The position numbers and the translations under genes were made by a program. Positions 14,001 to 22,770 of a DNA stretch of 64,000 bases are shown piece after piece. Positions within the stretch are counted from its first letter, which is position 1; the number at the start of each line of letters is the position of its first letter. Under the pieces are notes generated by a model, which ran no database searches, was not told the DNA's origin, and saw only the letters and a program-made list of their open reading frames with translations. The DNA lies in NCBI GenBank assembly GCA_964017045.1, contig OZ024807.1, positions 17,325,313 to 17,389,312 of the forward strand, in the 5' to 3' direction. Source of the stretch: Omphiscola glabra. Its lineage: Eukaryota > Mollusca > Gastropoda > Lymnaeidae.

Positions 14001-16102
14001 CAGAGAAACATAATAGGAAGCAGAATCCTCTCAATGTAAACGAATATAAAAACTGTAATGTCACTTTAAATAAAAACTGTATATATCACTATATGTGTAA
14101 TAAGACCAGTTGTCATGTTTGCAAGTGAGACATTGACCATTACCAGAAAGTGCAAAAGCTGATCAATAAGCTGGAAAGGAAAATACTCTGAAAGATATAT
14201 CCACATTAACAAGACAATGATGGATGGAGAATATACAGGAATCAAGAAATGTTTCAGCTGTATATTAGCTCAAAGATACTGATGGCAATTAAAGGGGGCA
14301 GGCTTCTCTGGATGGGACAGATCCAGAGGATGCCAGATAATCCAGAAGAGGCCAGATAACAGAGGGGTAGAAGAGGTGCACAAACAGAAACCAAAGTGCT
14401 CATAGGTAGACAAAGACTAAGATAGACAGATGATTTGACAATGGATTTACAATCGGCAGGGGGTCTCTGCTTGGAGACAAGAGGCAATACATCTGTCCAA
14501 TACTGAAGGATGGGCTCATGTGGCCCAGAGCCCTCAAAGAGCTATATCACCATTTTTATGAATAGTCTTTTTTGCCAAGAAAAGGCTAAAGCAGAATTGT
14601 ATATAATGGTTATCCACAAAATGGGTTGTTAATAAAACGTGTTAAAACTCAACATGAAAAAAAATAAATTGAGATGCACCTTAAAGCCATTACGGAACCA
14701 CTCAATGGAAGCAGCCGGTCTGCCATCCCTTGCTTCACAACTCAACTCTAAGGTCTTTTGTGTATATGGAACTTCCACTGTAGACCCATTCATATAGTCG
14801 AGAATCATAGGAGCTTCACATGGAACTGGAAAATATATTGATATGATAAAGGTTTGATTTACAAACATCAATTTAAAAGAAGGAATTTAAGAACTTTAAT
14901 GAAGTTCGGGCCTTGAAATTGAAATGAAGAGAGGGTTAATTAATTTTATTATTTATGATCAAAAACTAATTTAATAGAAAAAACATAATTTTAAAATAAT
15001 TTTATAAACACTTTCTTGGCGCGCGCCCCCCCCCCCCCCCCCCCCAACCAAAACAAAAAAAACCCACTGTTTCACCAGTTTAAGTAAATTTTTTTGAGAA
15101 AATATTTTCACTTGCAATTCATATAATACACATTTTCTGTTACCTAAAACAGTAAGAGTAGCTCTTGCTTGCAATCTACTGTCTCCATCTTTGGGCAAAA
15201 CTTGACATTCATATACAGCATCATCATCAAGAGAAGCATTGACAATCATCAAATTAAATTCATTCTCATGGCTAGATGTAATGGAGTATCTGTCAAGGCC
15301 TGGTATAGTTCTATTGAAGCCTATGTGACAGATGGTAATTAAATAGAAGAGAATGTGAAAAAATTATGCAGTGTGTAAATAAATTATATGCAATGTAATA
15401 TAATACATACAGTATGTAAATAACAATTAATTTTTAATAATTTTCAGTCTTTTAATTTTCATAAAAATCTTTAAGTAAGAAGAATCATGTAATGTTGATT
15501 TAACCACTATTTATTTTTTTTATTTAGCTAACCTAATGAAAAGCCATCTTTAGTCCACTGAACTGCTCCTTTCCTATCCCCTATGACACATTTCAACACT
15601 GCTGTCTGCCCACGAATCACGTTAGAATCCTTTGGCTCTTCCTGAAAGTGTTGCACCGCTTCAACTAAAGCTTGAACAAAGAAGAGACGCTTAATTAATA
15701 TCCAGGTCAGTTAGAGACATTTTTAATGTCGAAACACAATATTTTTAAACTAAAGGACAAAAACACACGTAATTTGTCAACTTAAAGGGAAAATAAACAA
15801 TAATAAAAATTATTGTGTTCCTTATTTTCTGTAACTAAAAATATTTATATTATTATTATTTAAAGAAGTGTAAGTAATTTTATTAGCATCGCTTGTGAGC
15901 AATTAGGATTTAAATAAAAGTATTATATATTAGTTTTTTCTTTTAAGGAAAAAAATATTTTGCAATTAAAAATTATTAAAACAAATAAATTCCCATGAAC
16001 AGGAAAATCATGTGAAAAATTCACAAAACAAATTCACTTACCTACAGTCAAAACCAAATGAGTTAATTTTAGTTGCCATAATCTTAATGAATAATTTTCC
16101 AT
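1910..16102 (-). CDS. NPHS1-like: Nephrin-like (Sns/Hibris-type) Ig-superfamily adhesion receptor, 19 coding exons
   Basis: Single-pass cell-surface adhesion receptor. Joined exons (minus-strand order): 16042-16102, 15533-15670, 15144-15320, 14680-14825, 12916-13102, 11795-12082, 11522-11674, 11128-11283, 10238-10363, 9801-9968, 9099-9401, 8291-8566, 7590-7868, 7157-7275, 6470-6650, 4460-4648, 3306-3404, 2675-2836, 1910-2082. All junctions are GT/AG and the frame stays open for 1126 codons. Order: signal peptide (1-25), nine Ig-like domains (about 27-919), FN3 (920-1015), transmembrane helix (1034-1061), short tail. Ig1 has the VQWTKDGFSLGF pattern shared by Kirre/Nephrin proteins; the Ig count plus one FN3 points to nephrin/Sns rather than five-Ig Kirre. 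Family role, inferred here: heterophilic adhesion with Kirre/Neph partners in slit diaphragms, myoblast fusion or synapse targeting. The stop may belong to an intron-retained form. Confidence 0.9.
2675..2836 (-). CDS. Exon 18: transmembrane segment and basic stop-transfer
   Basis: Residues about 1016-1069. Extracellular stalk DIVAPADISTSELQGADE, hydrophobic helix of about 28 residues (IPVIIILVVCIVGVFILTLN onward), then RRRKKRME on the cytosolic side. This fixes a type I topology. Donor GTGAGT, phase 1. Confidence 0.9.
3306..3404 (-). CDS. Exon 17: second part of the FN3 domain
   Basis: Residues about 983-1015. LELGTEYEMTVMAFNDRGES completes the FN3 F-G strands, followed by IYQPRGITARTS. Acceptor ATTCATCAG; donor GTAAAC, phase 1. 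Confidence 0.88.
4460..4648 (-). CDS. Exon 16: first part of the FN3 domain
   Basis: Residues about 920-982. KPLPPYNIEFNNATSNSITI, SWKAGFNGGLTQSF, RVRYKPVDARG and ending FKIKG at a GTCAGC donor. The open frame runs past this donor into the intron. Joining here restores the FN3 pattern FKIKG-LELGTEYEM, so the donor is inferred from domain continuity as well as phase 1. Confidence 0.87.
4738..6200 (+). pseudogene. Degraded LINE reverse transcriptase in nephrin intron
   Basis: Non-LTR retrotransposon remnant opposite to the host gene, between exons 16 and 15. Conceptual fragments in several frames: IWQGKNIPTECETAL and PLHKKGS, NYRGIS (RT block), DYQYGFRQNR, the catalytic region reading YADEIPLLGKSSKD (the usual YADD is YADE), FKYLGSLLNERKE, and the C-terminal tail GRPRLRCMDDAENDLEQLGI, RAWKRKASLRSEWKD. 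Many stops and frameshifts make it dead. Clade not resolved. Related 3' ends occur at 13.9-14.6 kb and 60.0-60.3 kb. Confidence 0.85.
6470..6650 (-). CDS. Exon 15: second half of Ig9
   Basis: Residues about 860-919. NNNLLRASSKYAIVTNK, then LQIKDLEREDYGAYVCTATN (second Cys) and SKGSDSHSITLAGT. Acceptor TTCTTCTTCAG; donor GTAAGT in phase 1. The following intron (4649-6469) carries a LINE on the opposite strand. Confidence 0.88.
7157..7275 (-). CDS. Exon 14: first half of Ig9
   Basis: Residues about 820-859. APVIQKDPEISRSAGEKG, then VSLKCSSKGVP (first Cys) and TVTWTR (Trp). Ends phase 0 at AGG|GTAAAC, matching the phase-0 acceptor of exon 15. The same split position occurs in Ig2. Confidence 0.87.
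7590..7868 (-). CDS. Exon 13: complete Ig8
   Basis: Residues about 727-819. PAEIIDFTNRLSLNEG leads to AIFSCRVDASP (first Cys), IITWARENFD (Trp) and GTFKCIADNRIGS (second Cys). Symmetric phase 1-1 exon, donor GTGAGT. Confidence 0.9.
8291..8566 (-). CDS. Exon 12: Ig7, lacking the canonical cysteines
   Basis: Residues about 635-726. An Ig-like fold is evident from KKGDSAILNLTAYANPADV, LYKDGQLL and KTDKGNYMIKGTNQQGSA. The positions expected to hold the two cysteines read L and I, and the core Trp position reads Y. Vertebrate nephrin also has a non-canonical spacer segment between its Ig6 and Ig7, which supports the nephrin assignment. Symmetric phase 1-1, donor GTAAGT. Confidence 0.88.
9099..9401 (-). 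CDS. Exon 11: complete Ig6
   Basis: Residues about 534-634. PPSQVEISVNPSQ linker, LNLTCISSSSNPP (first Cys), AEIVWVRNGRR (Trp) and ALYGCRATN (second Cys). Symmetric phase 1-1 exon with a GTAAGT donor. An N-glycosylation sequon (NLT) is present near the first Cys. Confidence 0.9.
9801..9968 (-). CDS. Exon 10: second half of Ig5
   Basis: Residues about 478-533. Contains SRINIASSEIAINVKADDN and ATYTCRAGNRATT (second Cys), ending VTLKVN at a GTAAGT donor in phase 1. Acceptor TTCTATCCAG. Confidence 0.87.
9970..10130. repeat. Short degenerate tandem repeat in intron
   Basis: About three diverged copies of a roughly 60 bp unit containing AGAATGAATGTATTAC and ATTTTAATCTA, in the intron between exons 9 and 10. 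Confidence 0.5.
10238..10363 (-). CDS. Exon 9: first half of Ig5
   Basis: Residues about 436-477. PPNEPEISGYEGG linker, RMTCISVGGNPP (first Cys) and LKWFK (Trp). The donor is GTATGG. Its 5' end and acceptor are imperfectly duplicated in the upstream intron at about 10,389-10,420. Confidence 0.86.
10389..10420 (-). repeat. Partial duplication of the exon 9 acceptor
   Basis: The intron segment repeats about 32 bp at the start of exon 9 (10,341-10,372) with a few mismatches, including the ATTCAG acceptor and the codons for PPNE. It is therefore a decoy or alternative 3' splice site just upstream of the real exon. Confidence 0.7.
11128..11283 (-). CDS. Exon 8: second half of Ig4
   Basis: Residues about 384-435. 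Starts TYIDSPDGGKITRS and contains ETVYTCRASNAAFG (second Cys), ending TLSVL. Acceptor CATATACAG; donor GTAAGT, phase 1. Confidence 0.87.
11522..11674 (-). CDS. Exon 7: first half of Ig4
   Basis: Residues about 333-383. Linker PPTSVKITGADEPVKAG, then ITLTCESSNSNP (first Cys) and ATIIWYAKS (Trp). The donor GTAAAA is weaker than the others, but phase 1 joins correctly to exon 8. Confidence 0.87.
11795..12082 (-). CDS. Exon 6: complete Ig3 in one exon
   Basis: Residues about 237-332. The linker PPSPPLISGYDNR leads into LVLTCSSEGGNP (first Cys), VTWYRNNQ (Trp) and NNAVYQCRVSN (second Cys). Symmetric phase 1-1 exon, typical of shuffled Ig modules. Donor GTAAGT. Confidence 0.9.
12916..13102 (-). 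CDS. Exon 5: second half of Ig2
   Basis: Residues about 175-236, starting VTDKIRYRIESR and carrying the second cysteine in AIYKCQARNS. It ends VVLSIL at a GTAAGT donor in phase 1. The acceptor TTAATCCAG is phase 0, matching exon 4. Confidence 0.87.
13246..13420. mobile_element. hAT-like MITE with poly-G core in nephrin intron 4
   Basis: Termini CAGGCCTGCAC and GTGCGGGCCTG are inverted repeats. Flanks CCTACAC and CCTATAC are a near-perfect, slightly offset target duplication. The interior has a G13 run and several GGGCCCG motifs, with no coding capacity. Terminal CAG...CTG and roughly 8 bp duplications fit hAT-type non-autonomous elements. Confidence 0.65.
13890..14590 (+). pseudogene. LINE 3' fragment in nephrin intron 4
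   Basis: Begins at YTFNYLGPTINEE, matching FKYLGSLLNE of the 4.7-6.2 kb element. It continues through LINKLERKIL and GGRLLWMGQIQRMPDNPEEA to a GRQRLR-type tail, with many stops. It is a diverged relative of the other LINE copies, again opposite to the host gene. Confidence 0.75.
14680..14825 (-). CDS. Exon 4: first half of Ig2
   Basis: Residues about 126-174. Contains the first Ig2 cysteine (LELSCEARDG) and the core tryptophan (IEWFRNGFK). The acceptor is phase 1 and the donor phase 0 (AAG|GTGCAT). The following intron, about 1.6 kb, carries a LINE fragment and a MITE. Confidence 0.87.
15144..15320 (-). CDS. Exon 3: second half of Ig1
   Basis: Residues about 67-125. Begins FNRTIPGLDRYS and contains the second cysteine in DDAVYECQVLP, ending ARATLTVL. 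The PGxxRYS stretch and ECQV motif match the first Ig domain of nephrin/Neph families. It ends phase 1 at GTAACA. The downstream intron holds a run of about 19 C and a GCGC stretch at about 15,018-15,045. Confidence 0.88.
15533..15670 (-). CDS. Exon 2: first half of Ig1
   Basis: Residues about 21-66. Contains the first Ig cysteine (AVLKCVIGD) and the core tryptophan in VQWTKDGFSLG. This WTKDGF pattern is typical of the membrane-distal Ig domain of Kirre/Neph and Nephrin/Sns proteins. Acceptor TTCAAG and donor GTTAGC (a weaker donor) are both phase 1. Confidence 0.88.
16042..16102 (-). CDS. Exon 1: initiator and signal peptide of nephrin-like gene
   Basis: Reads MENYSLRLWQLKLTHLVLTV before a consensus donor (GTAAGT) in phase 1. 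The ATG context is CAACAATGG, a good start. Joined to exon 2 it gives a hydrophobic run LTHLVLTVALVEA, a plausible signal peptide cleaved before VQHFQEEP. A noncoding 5' exon upstream cannot be excluded. The assignment rests on the exact phase match and on the next exon starting a mature Ig domain. Confidence 0.8.
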
Positions 16103-16117
16103 TGTTGCCTATACAGC

Positions 16118-16123
16118 TCACAT
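16118..16123 (-). promoter_or_regulatory. Minimal start-stop uORF (ATGTGA) upstream of nephrin ATG
   Basis: Sixteen bases 5' of the main ATG the minus strand reads ATG immediately followed by TGA. If this stretch is in the mRNA leader, it could reduce initiation at the main start. Transcription here is assumed, not shown. Confidence 0.3.
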
Positions 16124-16392
16124 GTAATGGATTTCAGCTTTTTTTAAATCTCTTCTGTCACTTTAATTCAAATATCTTTACAATTCCTTCTCAAAATCCT
16201 GCTGGAAATAAACATAGAAGGAAAAAACTCAAATTAGTATTATTAATGTAAACAATGAAAAAAGAAGGTATATTTTTTAATGAGTTAATTTAATATAAAC
16301 CAATTTAAAATAAAAAAATTGAAATTTATTGAAATTGAAAAATATAAATACATTTTGTAGGGGAGAATTCAAAAAAATCTATTAATCAATGA
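16124..16392. other. AT-rich gene-proximal upstream DNA
   Basis: Upstream of the first coding exon. No second ORF of note and no clear TATA or initiator. It could hold a 5' UTR exon. Confidence 0.4.
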
Positions 16393-16582
16393 AATGAATT
16401 ACTTAAAACAAATTTATTAAAAATGAAAACAATCTGTACAATCCATGTCTCTTATGTGCACTGGGGTAGGAAGACGGGGGCTTATGTGTGCTATATATAT
16501 ATAAATATATATCATGTTATATTTTATGGTTTTTGTTAGTAAGCGGCGGCAAAATAAGGATCCCCCCAGGTTTACCAAGCTC
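16393..16582. repeat. Dispersed repeat, copy A
   Basis: About 190 bp, matching copy B at 19,737-19,904 in the same orientation. Shared blocks include AATTACTTAAAACAAATTTA, CACTGGGGTAGGAAGACGGG, a TA-repeat core, TTTTATGGTTTTTGTTAGTA, GCGGCGGCAAAATAAGGATC and AGGTTTACCAA. No recognised family and no coding content. Confidence 0.85.
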
Positions 16583-18149
16583 ACAAGCCACTTTGTTTAA
16601 ATCACAAATTGAAATGAACTAAATGTATTTTGCAACTATTGGTGCTCTACAGTTTATAAATCAATATAGATATATGTGGAGATCAGATATACAAATCAAG
16701 TGACTTTTTAAGAGAAGTATGAAACAGAATTGTTTGATGGCTGTTTTTGGCAAGACGATTGGATACATTATGATATTTTCTAAATACACTATGACTATGA
16801 GTTTTGGTACTGTATTTTCTAAAAGACAGAGCAAACTGTGTTGAATCAGATGCCTCACTGTACTAACATAATAATACCCTATCTTATAATATAAAATGCA
16901 TTTTTAGTTTGGATTTTTTGTTGTGTCTTCATCAGAAAGGATAGAGCAACCATGGACCATGGTACTGCTGTATAAAGACTGAAAGATGAAATAATTTTAA
17001 AAAATTTAAAGCAATTAGAATTGTCAGATTATAACCCCATAATATCCATGAAATAGTAATTTTTAGTATAGCGTTTATATTTTGTGTCATGTAATAGTGG
17101 GGTTTTAAATTACTATGCACAATTAGCAGGGGAATTTAGGAAGATGGGTGAATTAACTGATTTCATTTTTTTTTTAAAGGCTCTTTGAATTTCTAGTGGT
17201 TAGAGAGAAATCTCAATGTGAAGAATGTGATAGTGATGATGAAATCTAGTTTTACAAGTTTTGTAAATTTGTGGACGTTTTGTATGTGAAAAAAAAATTC
17301 TTGTCTTTTTTTAATGAACTTAAAAAAAATGTGCAATGAACATATGCAAAGGCCCTAAATTATTGGTATCCATGCCAGTATGTCCAAATTTGCGTTATAG
17401 TTCAATTTTTTTGTCTTTCTCTATTTATTTATATTATTATTAATAAGTATAGTCTATATTGTCAAATATTGTGTCTCTAGTATTAATCTAGTCTTTCTTA
17501 ATCCTTTTCTTTCTGATCATTACTTATACTGTCATACCCATACTCTTCCTAATAACTCATTAATGTCATAGTTAAAAAATTCTCCTCTTACGCTTGCATT
17601 CACTTTCACAGATTAGGTTAAGGTTGGTAGGCCTAGTTACGCCTAGTACTAAACCAACATTAACTAACTAGGCGGGTGAGTCTCACTTTTGACTCTCACT
17701 CATTCATACTAATTAACTAATCATACCCAGTCGCTAGTCACACCAAACTCATACTCAAAGCCAAAAGGTCCAGCCAACCCAGACCGAAGCTAAATAAAGA
17801 CATATTAGTACACAGGCTCGAAATTATAGATAAATATATGGTAGAAAAAGTTACCATCGTTGGGCACATTCGCGAATTAATTATTGTAAGTCCTGACTTC
17901 AAAAAAAGTTAGCACGCTCCATAATATTTACTTCCTGTTGGCCAGGTTACAGACCACTTGATGCTGCCAAAAAGATTTATGTTTTATACTTGTAATTCAG
18001 TACCAAGTAAGGAATAATTTTCGGATATCACATCAATTCACTCCACTGAATACTCCAGTAGAATTTAACAATTTGAATGGTATTCAAATTAATAAATCGA
18101 AATGTTTACTCAAATTTCAGAAAGAAACAAAAATGTTAGGTCTCCACAT
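16583..18149. other. AT-rich intergenic DNA
   Basis: I see no gene, RNA or repeat I can support. Only short, unrelated open frames. Confidence 0.5.
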
Positions 18150-18153
18150 TTAA

Positions 18154-18535
18154 TGGACTACGATTAGTCGATTGTTTTGTCACGTGATACGTGTAAAAAC
18201 AAGTAATACTTCCGGTAGGCTGTCTGCAACACACTAGTCGCTCACAAATTTTTCTTCAAACAACTTTCTTCCTTTAATCATAACTGAATTATAATTATTG
18301 TCACATTTATTGAATGTCATTTAAAGAAACGCGTGTATTCAAGAATATTTTGAAAAGTAAAATTTTAATAAACACTGGGGAAGCGCTGATGGAGACAAAC
18401 ATTTTGCTTTAGAATTAATGATAATGGCTGATCAGCTGTTTATCTGTTGTTATGTGTTGTTATGTGTAGCAGAAAGCCTACTAATGGCTGGTACGTATCA
18501 CGTGACAAAACAAGGAAGTGACTAATCGTAGTCCA
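18154..18535. mobile_element. TTAA-flanked MITE with ~40 bp inverted repeats
   Basis: Both ends begin TGGACTACGATTAGTC, followed after a few unmatched bases by GTTTTGTCACGTGATACGT, in inverted orientation. Each end is bordered by TTAA (18,150-18,153 and 18,536-18,539). TTAA duplications are characteristic of piggyBac-like elements, but the terminal bases are not the usual CCY, so the superfamily is open. About 380 bp with no coding capacity. Confidence 0.8.
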
Positions 18536-18539
18536 TTAA

Positions 18540-19736
18540 CAGCCAGCAACACGACTTTTGTTTCTATTGGTGCACATTACGTTAACTACACACCCCTCAC
18601 CATACACGCTTGAGGCAGCACGGTGCCAGTACTCACGTTACCTGTACCTCTCCTGTCTGTAACAAGATTTTATATATAGCTCAAATGTTTAGTTTTTTTA
18701 AACACCATTTTCTCAAAATGATTTTTCGGATTTGTTAAAGGGCAGACCTATCACACTTTATTTGAGCGAATGACATGAATGATACAATTATTAAATCATT
18801 GATTATTATGTTTGATTTTTGAGTCGTTATAATATCTTAGAAGCCGATGATGAGCATGTGTTGGTACTCTCTGTTGTACCTGCCCTCAGAAACGAAACCA
18901 AAACATGAGTCATCTTTATGAGTAACCTTGACTTTCTTCGGCGCTTAAACTATCCAGTCAAAATAAGGGCCGTATAAGCCATAAGGGCGTAGACCTACAA
19001 CACAGACCTCATAGAGAAGGGTTTCATAATCTTTAGCAGCGCCGCAACCCTTTTGATTTCAAAACAATACCCGCATCCCCCAAATCTCGGTTTCAAAGCA
19101 TATTTACCTCACCTTTGCGACAAAAAACGCTAATAAAAAGCAAATAAACATGCGTTTATGGGTCTTCCTGCACCCCCTGACACTGCCTCACGCACCCAAA
19201 TGATGCTTGGTTAAGAACCCTTGTCATAGAGCAATATTTTAATATCCGGTTTCTTGTTAATAATTATTAAATATAAATTAACATACCAAATTTAAAAGTT
19301 AAACTTATTAATTAAAGAAATTAACCCAGAAGATATTTAACTTTAACGATTGGAATCTCCTCTCCGCCAAATGGGTGCAAGAATGGGCAAAAGTTGGGGT
19401 AGGGGGTTAGGTAAACCCCTGCAATTACTAAATTATTAACAATTATTGAGGGAAAAAAAACTAAATCGATACAAAGTAAAAGTGAACTTAATTATTAATT
19501 ATGAAAAAATGCTAGAAGTGTCACTGAACTGTTAATATGTCCAAAAAAGTGGGGGGGGGGGGGAGGAGGGAATATACAGTTTTGCATTTCCTGTTTATAT
19601 TAAAACTTTACGTTATGCCTTAAAATTATAGACGTATAACCCATTTCCCCACCCCCCACCCCAACCTACAAAAACTAATAATAAATACATTGGTGTAGAG
19701 CAGATTCCCGAACTCTGTTCTTTTAAATAAAGAAGT
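18540..19736. other. Intergenic DNA without identified features
   Basis: No gene found. A G-run (about 19,551-19,562) and a C-rich stretch near 19,650 resemble the cores of the small MITEs further on, but no termini were located. Confidence 0.4.
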
Positions 19737-19904
19737 GAATTACTTAAAACAAATTTAGTAACATTTAAAAATGTCTCTTACGTGCACTGGGGTAGGAAGA
19801 CGGGGGCTTATGTGTGATATATATGTATATATATCATAATATATTTTATGGTTTTTGTTAGTAGGCGGCGGCAAAATAAGGATCGTCCCAGGTTTACCAA
19901 ACTC
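19737..19904. repeat. Dispersed repeat, copy B
   Basis: Second copy of the repeat at 16,393-16,582, with a slightly different TA-repeat core and the same CACTGGGGTAGGAAGACGGG and GCGGCGGCAAAATAAGGATC blocks. Confidence 0.85.
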
Positions 19905-20016
19905 TTTGACTACGCTACTGCTTACATGCAAATAATGAACTCTGCGAACTATAACAACTAAATGCACAATGATTTACTTTTTATATTATGTTAATATTTT
20001 TTAAACACGGGATACA

Positions 20017-20207
20017 CAGGGGCGTCATTTCAGTTTTTTTCGGGGGGGGGGGGGGGGGTGGAACCAAAACTTGTTCGGCTTCTTAGTTTGTTTATTACTG
20101 GAGGCATTACAGTACATATCAATTCAAATAAAAAGTCCAAAATCAAGGGGTGGGGGGGGGGGGGGGTAAATCCCCCCCCCCCTATCCCTACCCAAATGAC
20201 GTCCCTG
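20017..20207. mobile_element. hAT-type MITE with two poly-G/C cores
   Basis: Inverted ends CAGGGGCGTCATTT and AAATGACGTCCCTG. Flanks GGGATACA and GGGCTTCA form a likely 8 bp duplication (6 of 8 match). Interior holds G-runs near 20,041 and 20,150 and a C-run near 20,172. No coding capacity. Confidence 0.75.
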
Positions 20208-20242
20208 GGGCTTCAGTGTGAAAACTTTTAATATAGTCACAA

Positions 20243-20481
20243 TCAGTGGAGTAGCCAGGATTTTCATAAGTGGTTGGGAGGGGGGGGGGGCGGTTCGAAG
20301 TCCGAAGACGCGTGGACTACATACGTGTTTTTTAATAATTTGTTTAGCCAAATCTTTAATTAAACAAAAATGTATTTGCTATTTCGAAGTGTACTTGTTA
20401 TAAAGCGCCATAGAGCGCCAGGGGAAAACCTGTGATTCAGTAAGGGGGCCGAGAATCGAACAGTTTTGAGAACCGCTGGCG
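20243..20481. mobile_element. Two solo hAT-like termini
   Basis: CAGTGGAGTAGCCAGG at the left resembles the CAGTGGCGTAG end family. TTTTGAGAACCGCTG at the right resembles the CAGCGGTTCTCA end family in reverse. The ends do not match each other and no target duplication is visible, so these are probably two truncated elements. Confidence 0.35.
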
Positions 20482-20723
20482 CAGCCGACCAAAATAACGC
20501 ACGGAAACGTACAAAGGGAAACGGTCGACTAAATATCATTGCCACTAGTATGATATTTAGTACGTTCATTGGTGGAAAAACACAAAGCAACGGTATGACG
20601 ATTACAAAACATTGCGGTGATTAAAAAAAAGAAAATCCTTAAAGATATAAATAGACTATTAAATGCACTGTCAGAGTGTCCGGATTGTTATTATGGAATT
20701 TGTGAATGAATGAATGAATGACC

Positions 20724-20892
20724 CAGTGGCGTAGTGAGAAGGGGTCAAGGGGGGGGGGCATCATGCTCAGGGCGCTACTCACAAAGGGGCGCCAAATTGT
20801 TTATTTTACATATAATATTGTATGGTTTTCGAAAAAGGGGGCGCTAAAAAGGTATTGTGCCCCGGGCGCGAGTTAAGATCGCTACGCCACTG
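20724..20892. mobile_element. hAT-type MITE, CAGTGGCGTAG family
   Basis: Starts CAGTGGCGTAGTGAG and ends CGCTACGCCACTG. Flanking GAATGACC and GAACGACC form an 8 bp duplication with one mismatch. Interior has a G9 run and GGGCGCTA motifs. No ORF. Confidence 0.85.
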
Positions 20893-22627
20893 GAACGACC
20901 GCCCCCAAACTGCCTACGTAATAAATTATAAATCCTAATGTAGGCTTACCATTATTTTCAATGTCGATTGGGGGGGGGGGGGGGTGGCGAAGGGGCCAAC
21001 TACTCCGGTCGGCATTTTCGTTTCTTATTACAATGCTACTAGAAGAGGAGTGGCCGTAGGCGATAATTACTCTCACGGGGCGTCAAGTCTGCAACATAAG
21101 AACCTTCGAGAGCAGTCTGTGAAAATCGACATCCAGGCTCATATCTCTTTTGTAAAAGCAGACACATATCTGAAGGGGCGTTTAGTGGCAGCGCCGTACG
21201 TCCCTATAACAGGGCCGCACCGTGTAGCATCCATCTTCTAACTAATGATGTGTTAAGTTGTGTCTCTGTGAGTTCCCGACAGAATACAAACAACACGCAC
21301 AATCTCATTAAAACCTTTTCACACCCCAAACACTTTCCTTGGTCTACCCGGAATTCCGGATGCAGGCATTTCCCATGGCCCAAAATCCGTTTCTTCCATC
21401 CTACACAATCACAGAAACACATTTATTAAAAAAATATATTTCACAACATCCTTCATAATTACAGACTTCTCAACCCTTGTTGACAGACAACATCACATTA
21501 CTACCATAAGAATAGTATTATAATAGATGTGTATTTTTGAAAGCAACATTTTGGGGGTTTGCCCTGGATGACATTTAGTCAAGGTACGCACAGTGTTTGA
21601 AAAGTTACATCTTGTGTTTATGGTATTTGGGGATAGAAAGACGGTTTAGTCTATCATTATTCCCACTTGAATCTACTTTCATATAAATATTTCAATTTTA
21701 TCATTATTCTCACTTTCAATCTATTTTCATATAATAAATATATTTATTTTTATCCTTTTCTCACTTGAACTTGAATCTACTTTCTAATAAATGTATGCAT
21801 TCTTTAAGTCAAAATATCTAACAGTCTAGTAATAGGAATTTTAAAGAAATGTTATAATCATGAGAATATTTCTGACTTCAAGGCTAGCATTTTACTTCTA
21901 TCTTGTCATAGGAACATTTGAAAATGGGTTGGGGAGGGCCTAGGGGGTTTCATAGGATGCAGACGGAGCATTTGGCGTAGGCGTCGTAGTTAAAAAGGCC
22001 ACACATTTACAGTGCACTTTTTCATACATTAACGCACGTTTCATAATTCCAGCTATGTGCGCCGGCTAAGCCTATCTATAATTCCAGCTATGTGCGCCGG
22101 CTAAGCCTATCTATAATTATTTCACCAAGAAAAAACTGTCTGACAGAAAATGCCGCCCATCAATATATAGGAAAAATTTCCGCCCGGGGTGGACCACCCT
22201 CTCCGTACCACCTTCCTACGCCTGTGAAGCGTTTAGCAACACCGGAAATGTGTTTTAAAGGAACAAGTACAAACATGTACTTAAAAAACGATTTTATTTT
22301 TTATTTTGTCCCCTTAGTTTGGTTCGGGGACGTCATATGGGTAGGGCACGGGTGGAGCATTTGCTCTCCCCCCCCTCCCCCCCCCCTCCCCCGAATTCGG
22401 AGGTTTTATTTAAATTGCTATGTACTGTGGCGCCTCCAGTAATAAACAACTTATCACAAGCCGACCAGGTTTTGGTTTTGCCCCTCCCTGAAAACACCGG
22501 AAATGACGCCCATGGTTTGGTTCAGTACCAACAAAAAGATTACCTAACATGAATGTTGTTAACAGTTGTATGTCACTAACATAAATAACCAACACAACAA
22601 CAACTCGGGTTCAAAGTTCAAGGGAAC
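20893..22627. other. Intergenic DNA with G/C homopolymers
   Basis: No gene. Contains G-runs near 20,971 and C-runs near 22,370, a CAGGGCCGCACCG element-like end near 21,209, and decayed MITE-like sequence at about 22,180-22,235. Short open frames show no recognisable protein. Confidence 0.4.
22040..22114. repeat. ~37 bp tandem duplication
   Basis: The segment containing ATTCCAGCTATGTGCGCCGG and CTAAGCCTATCTATAAT occurs twice in succession. Confidence 0.8.
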
Positions 22628-22770
22628 CAGTGGCGGAGTGGCTGGCATTTATTTTCTTTATTTGGTGGCGCAGCAATTTTGGCCAACTGCAGAGTTTTTC
22701 GTGGAAAAGGGGGGGGGGCGGCAAAGTTCTCGGTCCGCCCCGGGTGTCACTAACCCTGGCTGCACCACTG
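22628..22770. mobile_element. hAT-type MITE, CAGTGGCGGAG variant
   Basis: Starts CAGTGGCGGAGTGGC and ends GGCTGCACCACTG, imperfect inverted ends. Flanks AAGGGAAC and AAGTGAGT (6 of 8 match). Interior has a G9 run and CCGCCCCGGGTGTCACTAA, a motif echoed in decayed form at about 25,765 and 25,850. Confidence 0.65.

Noticed and set aside
20281..20305. Possible tRNA T-loop (GGTTCGAAGTCC)
   Set aside because: No matching acceptor, D or anticodon arms around it.
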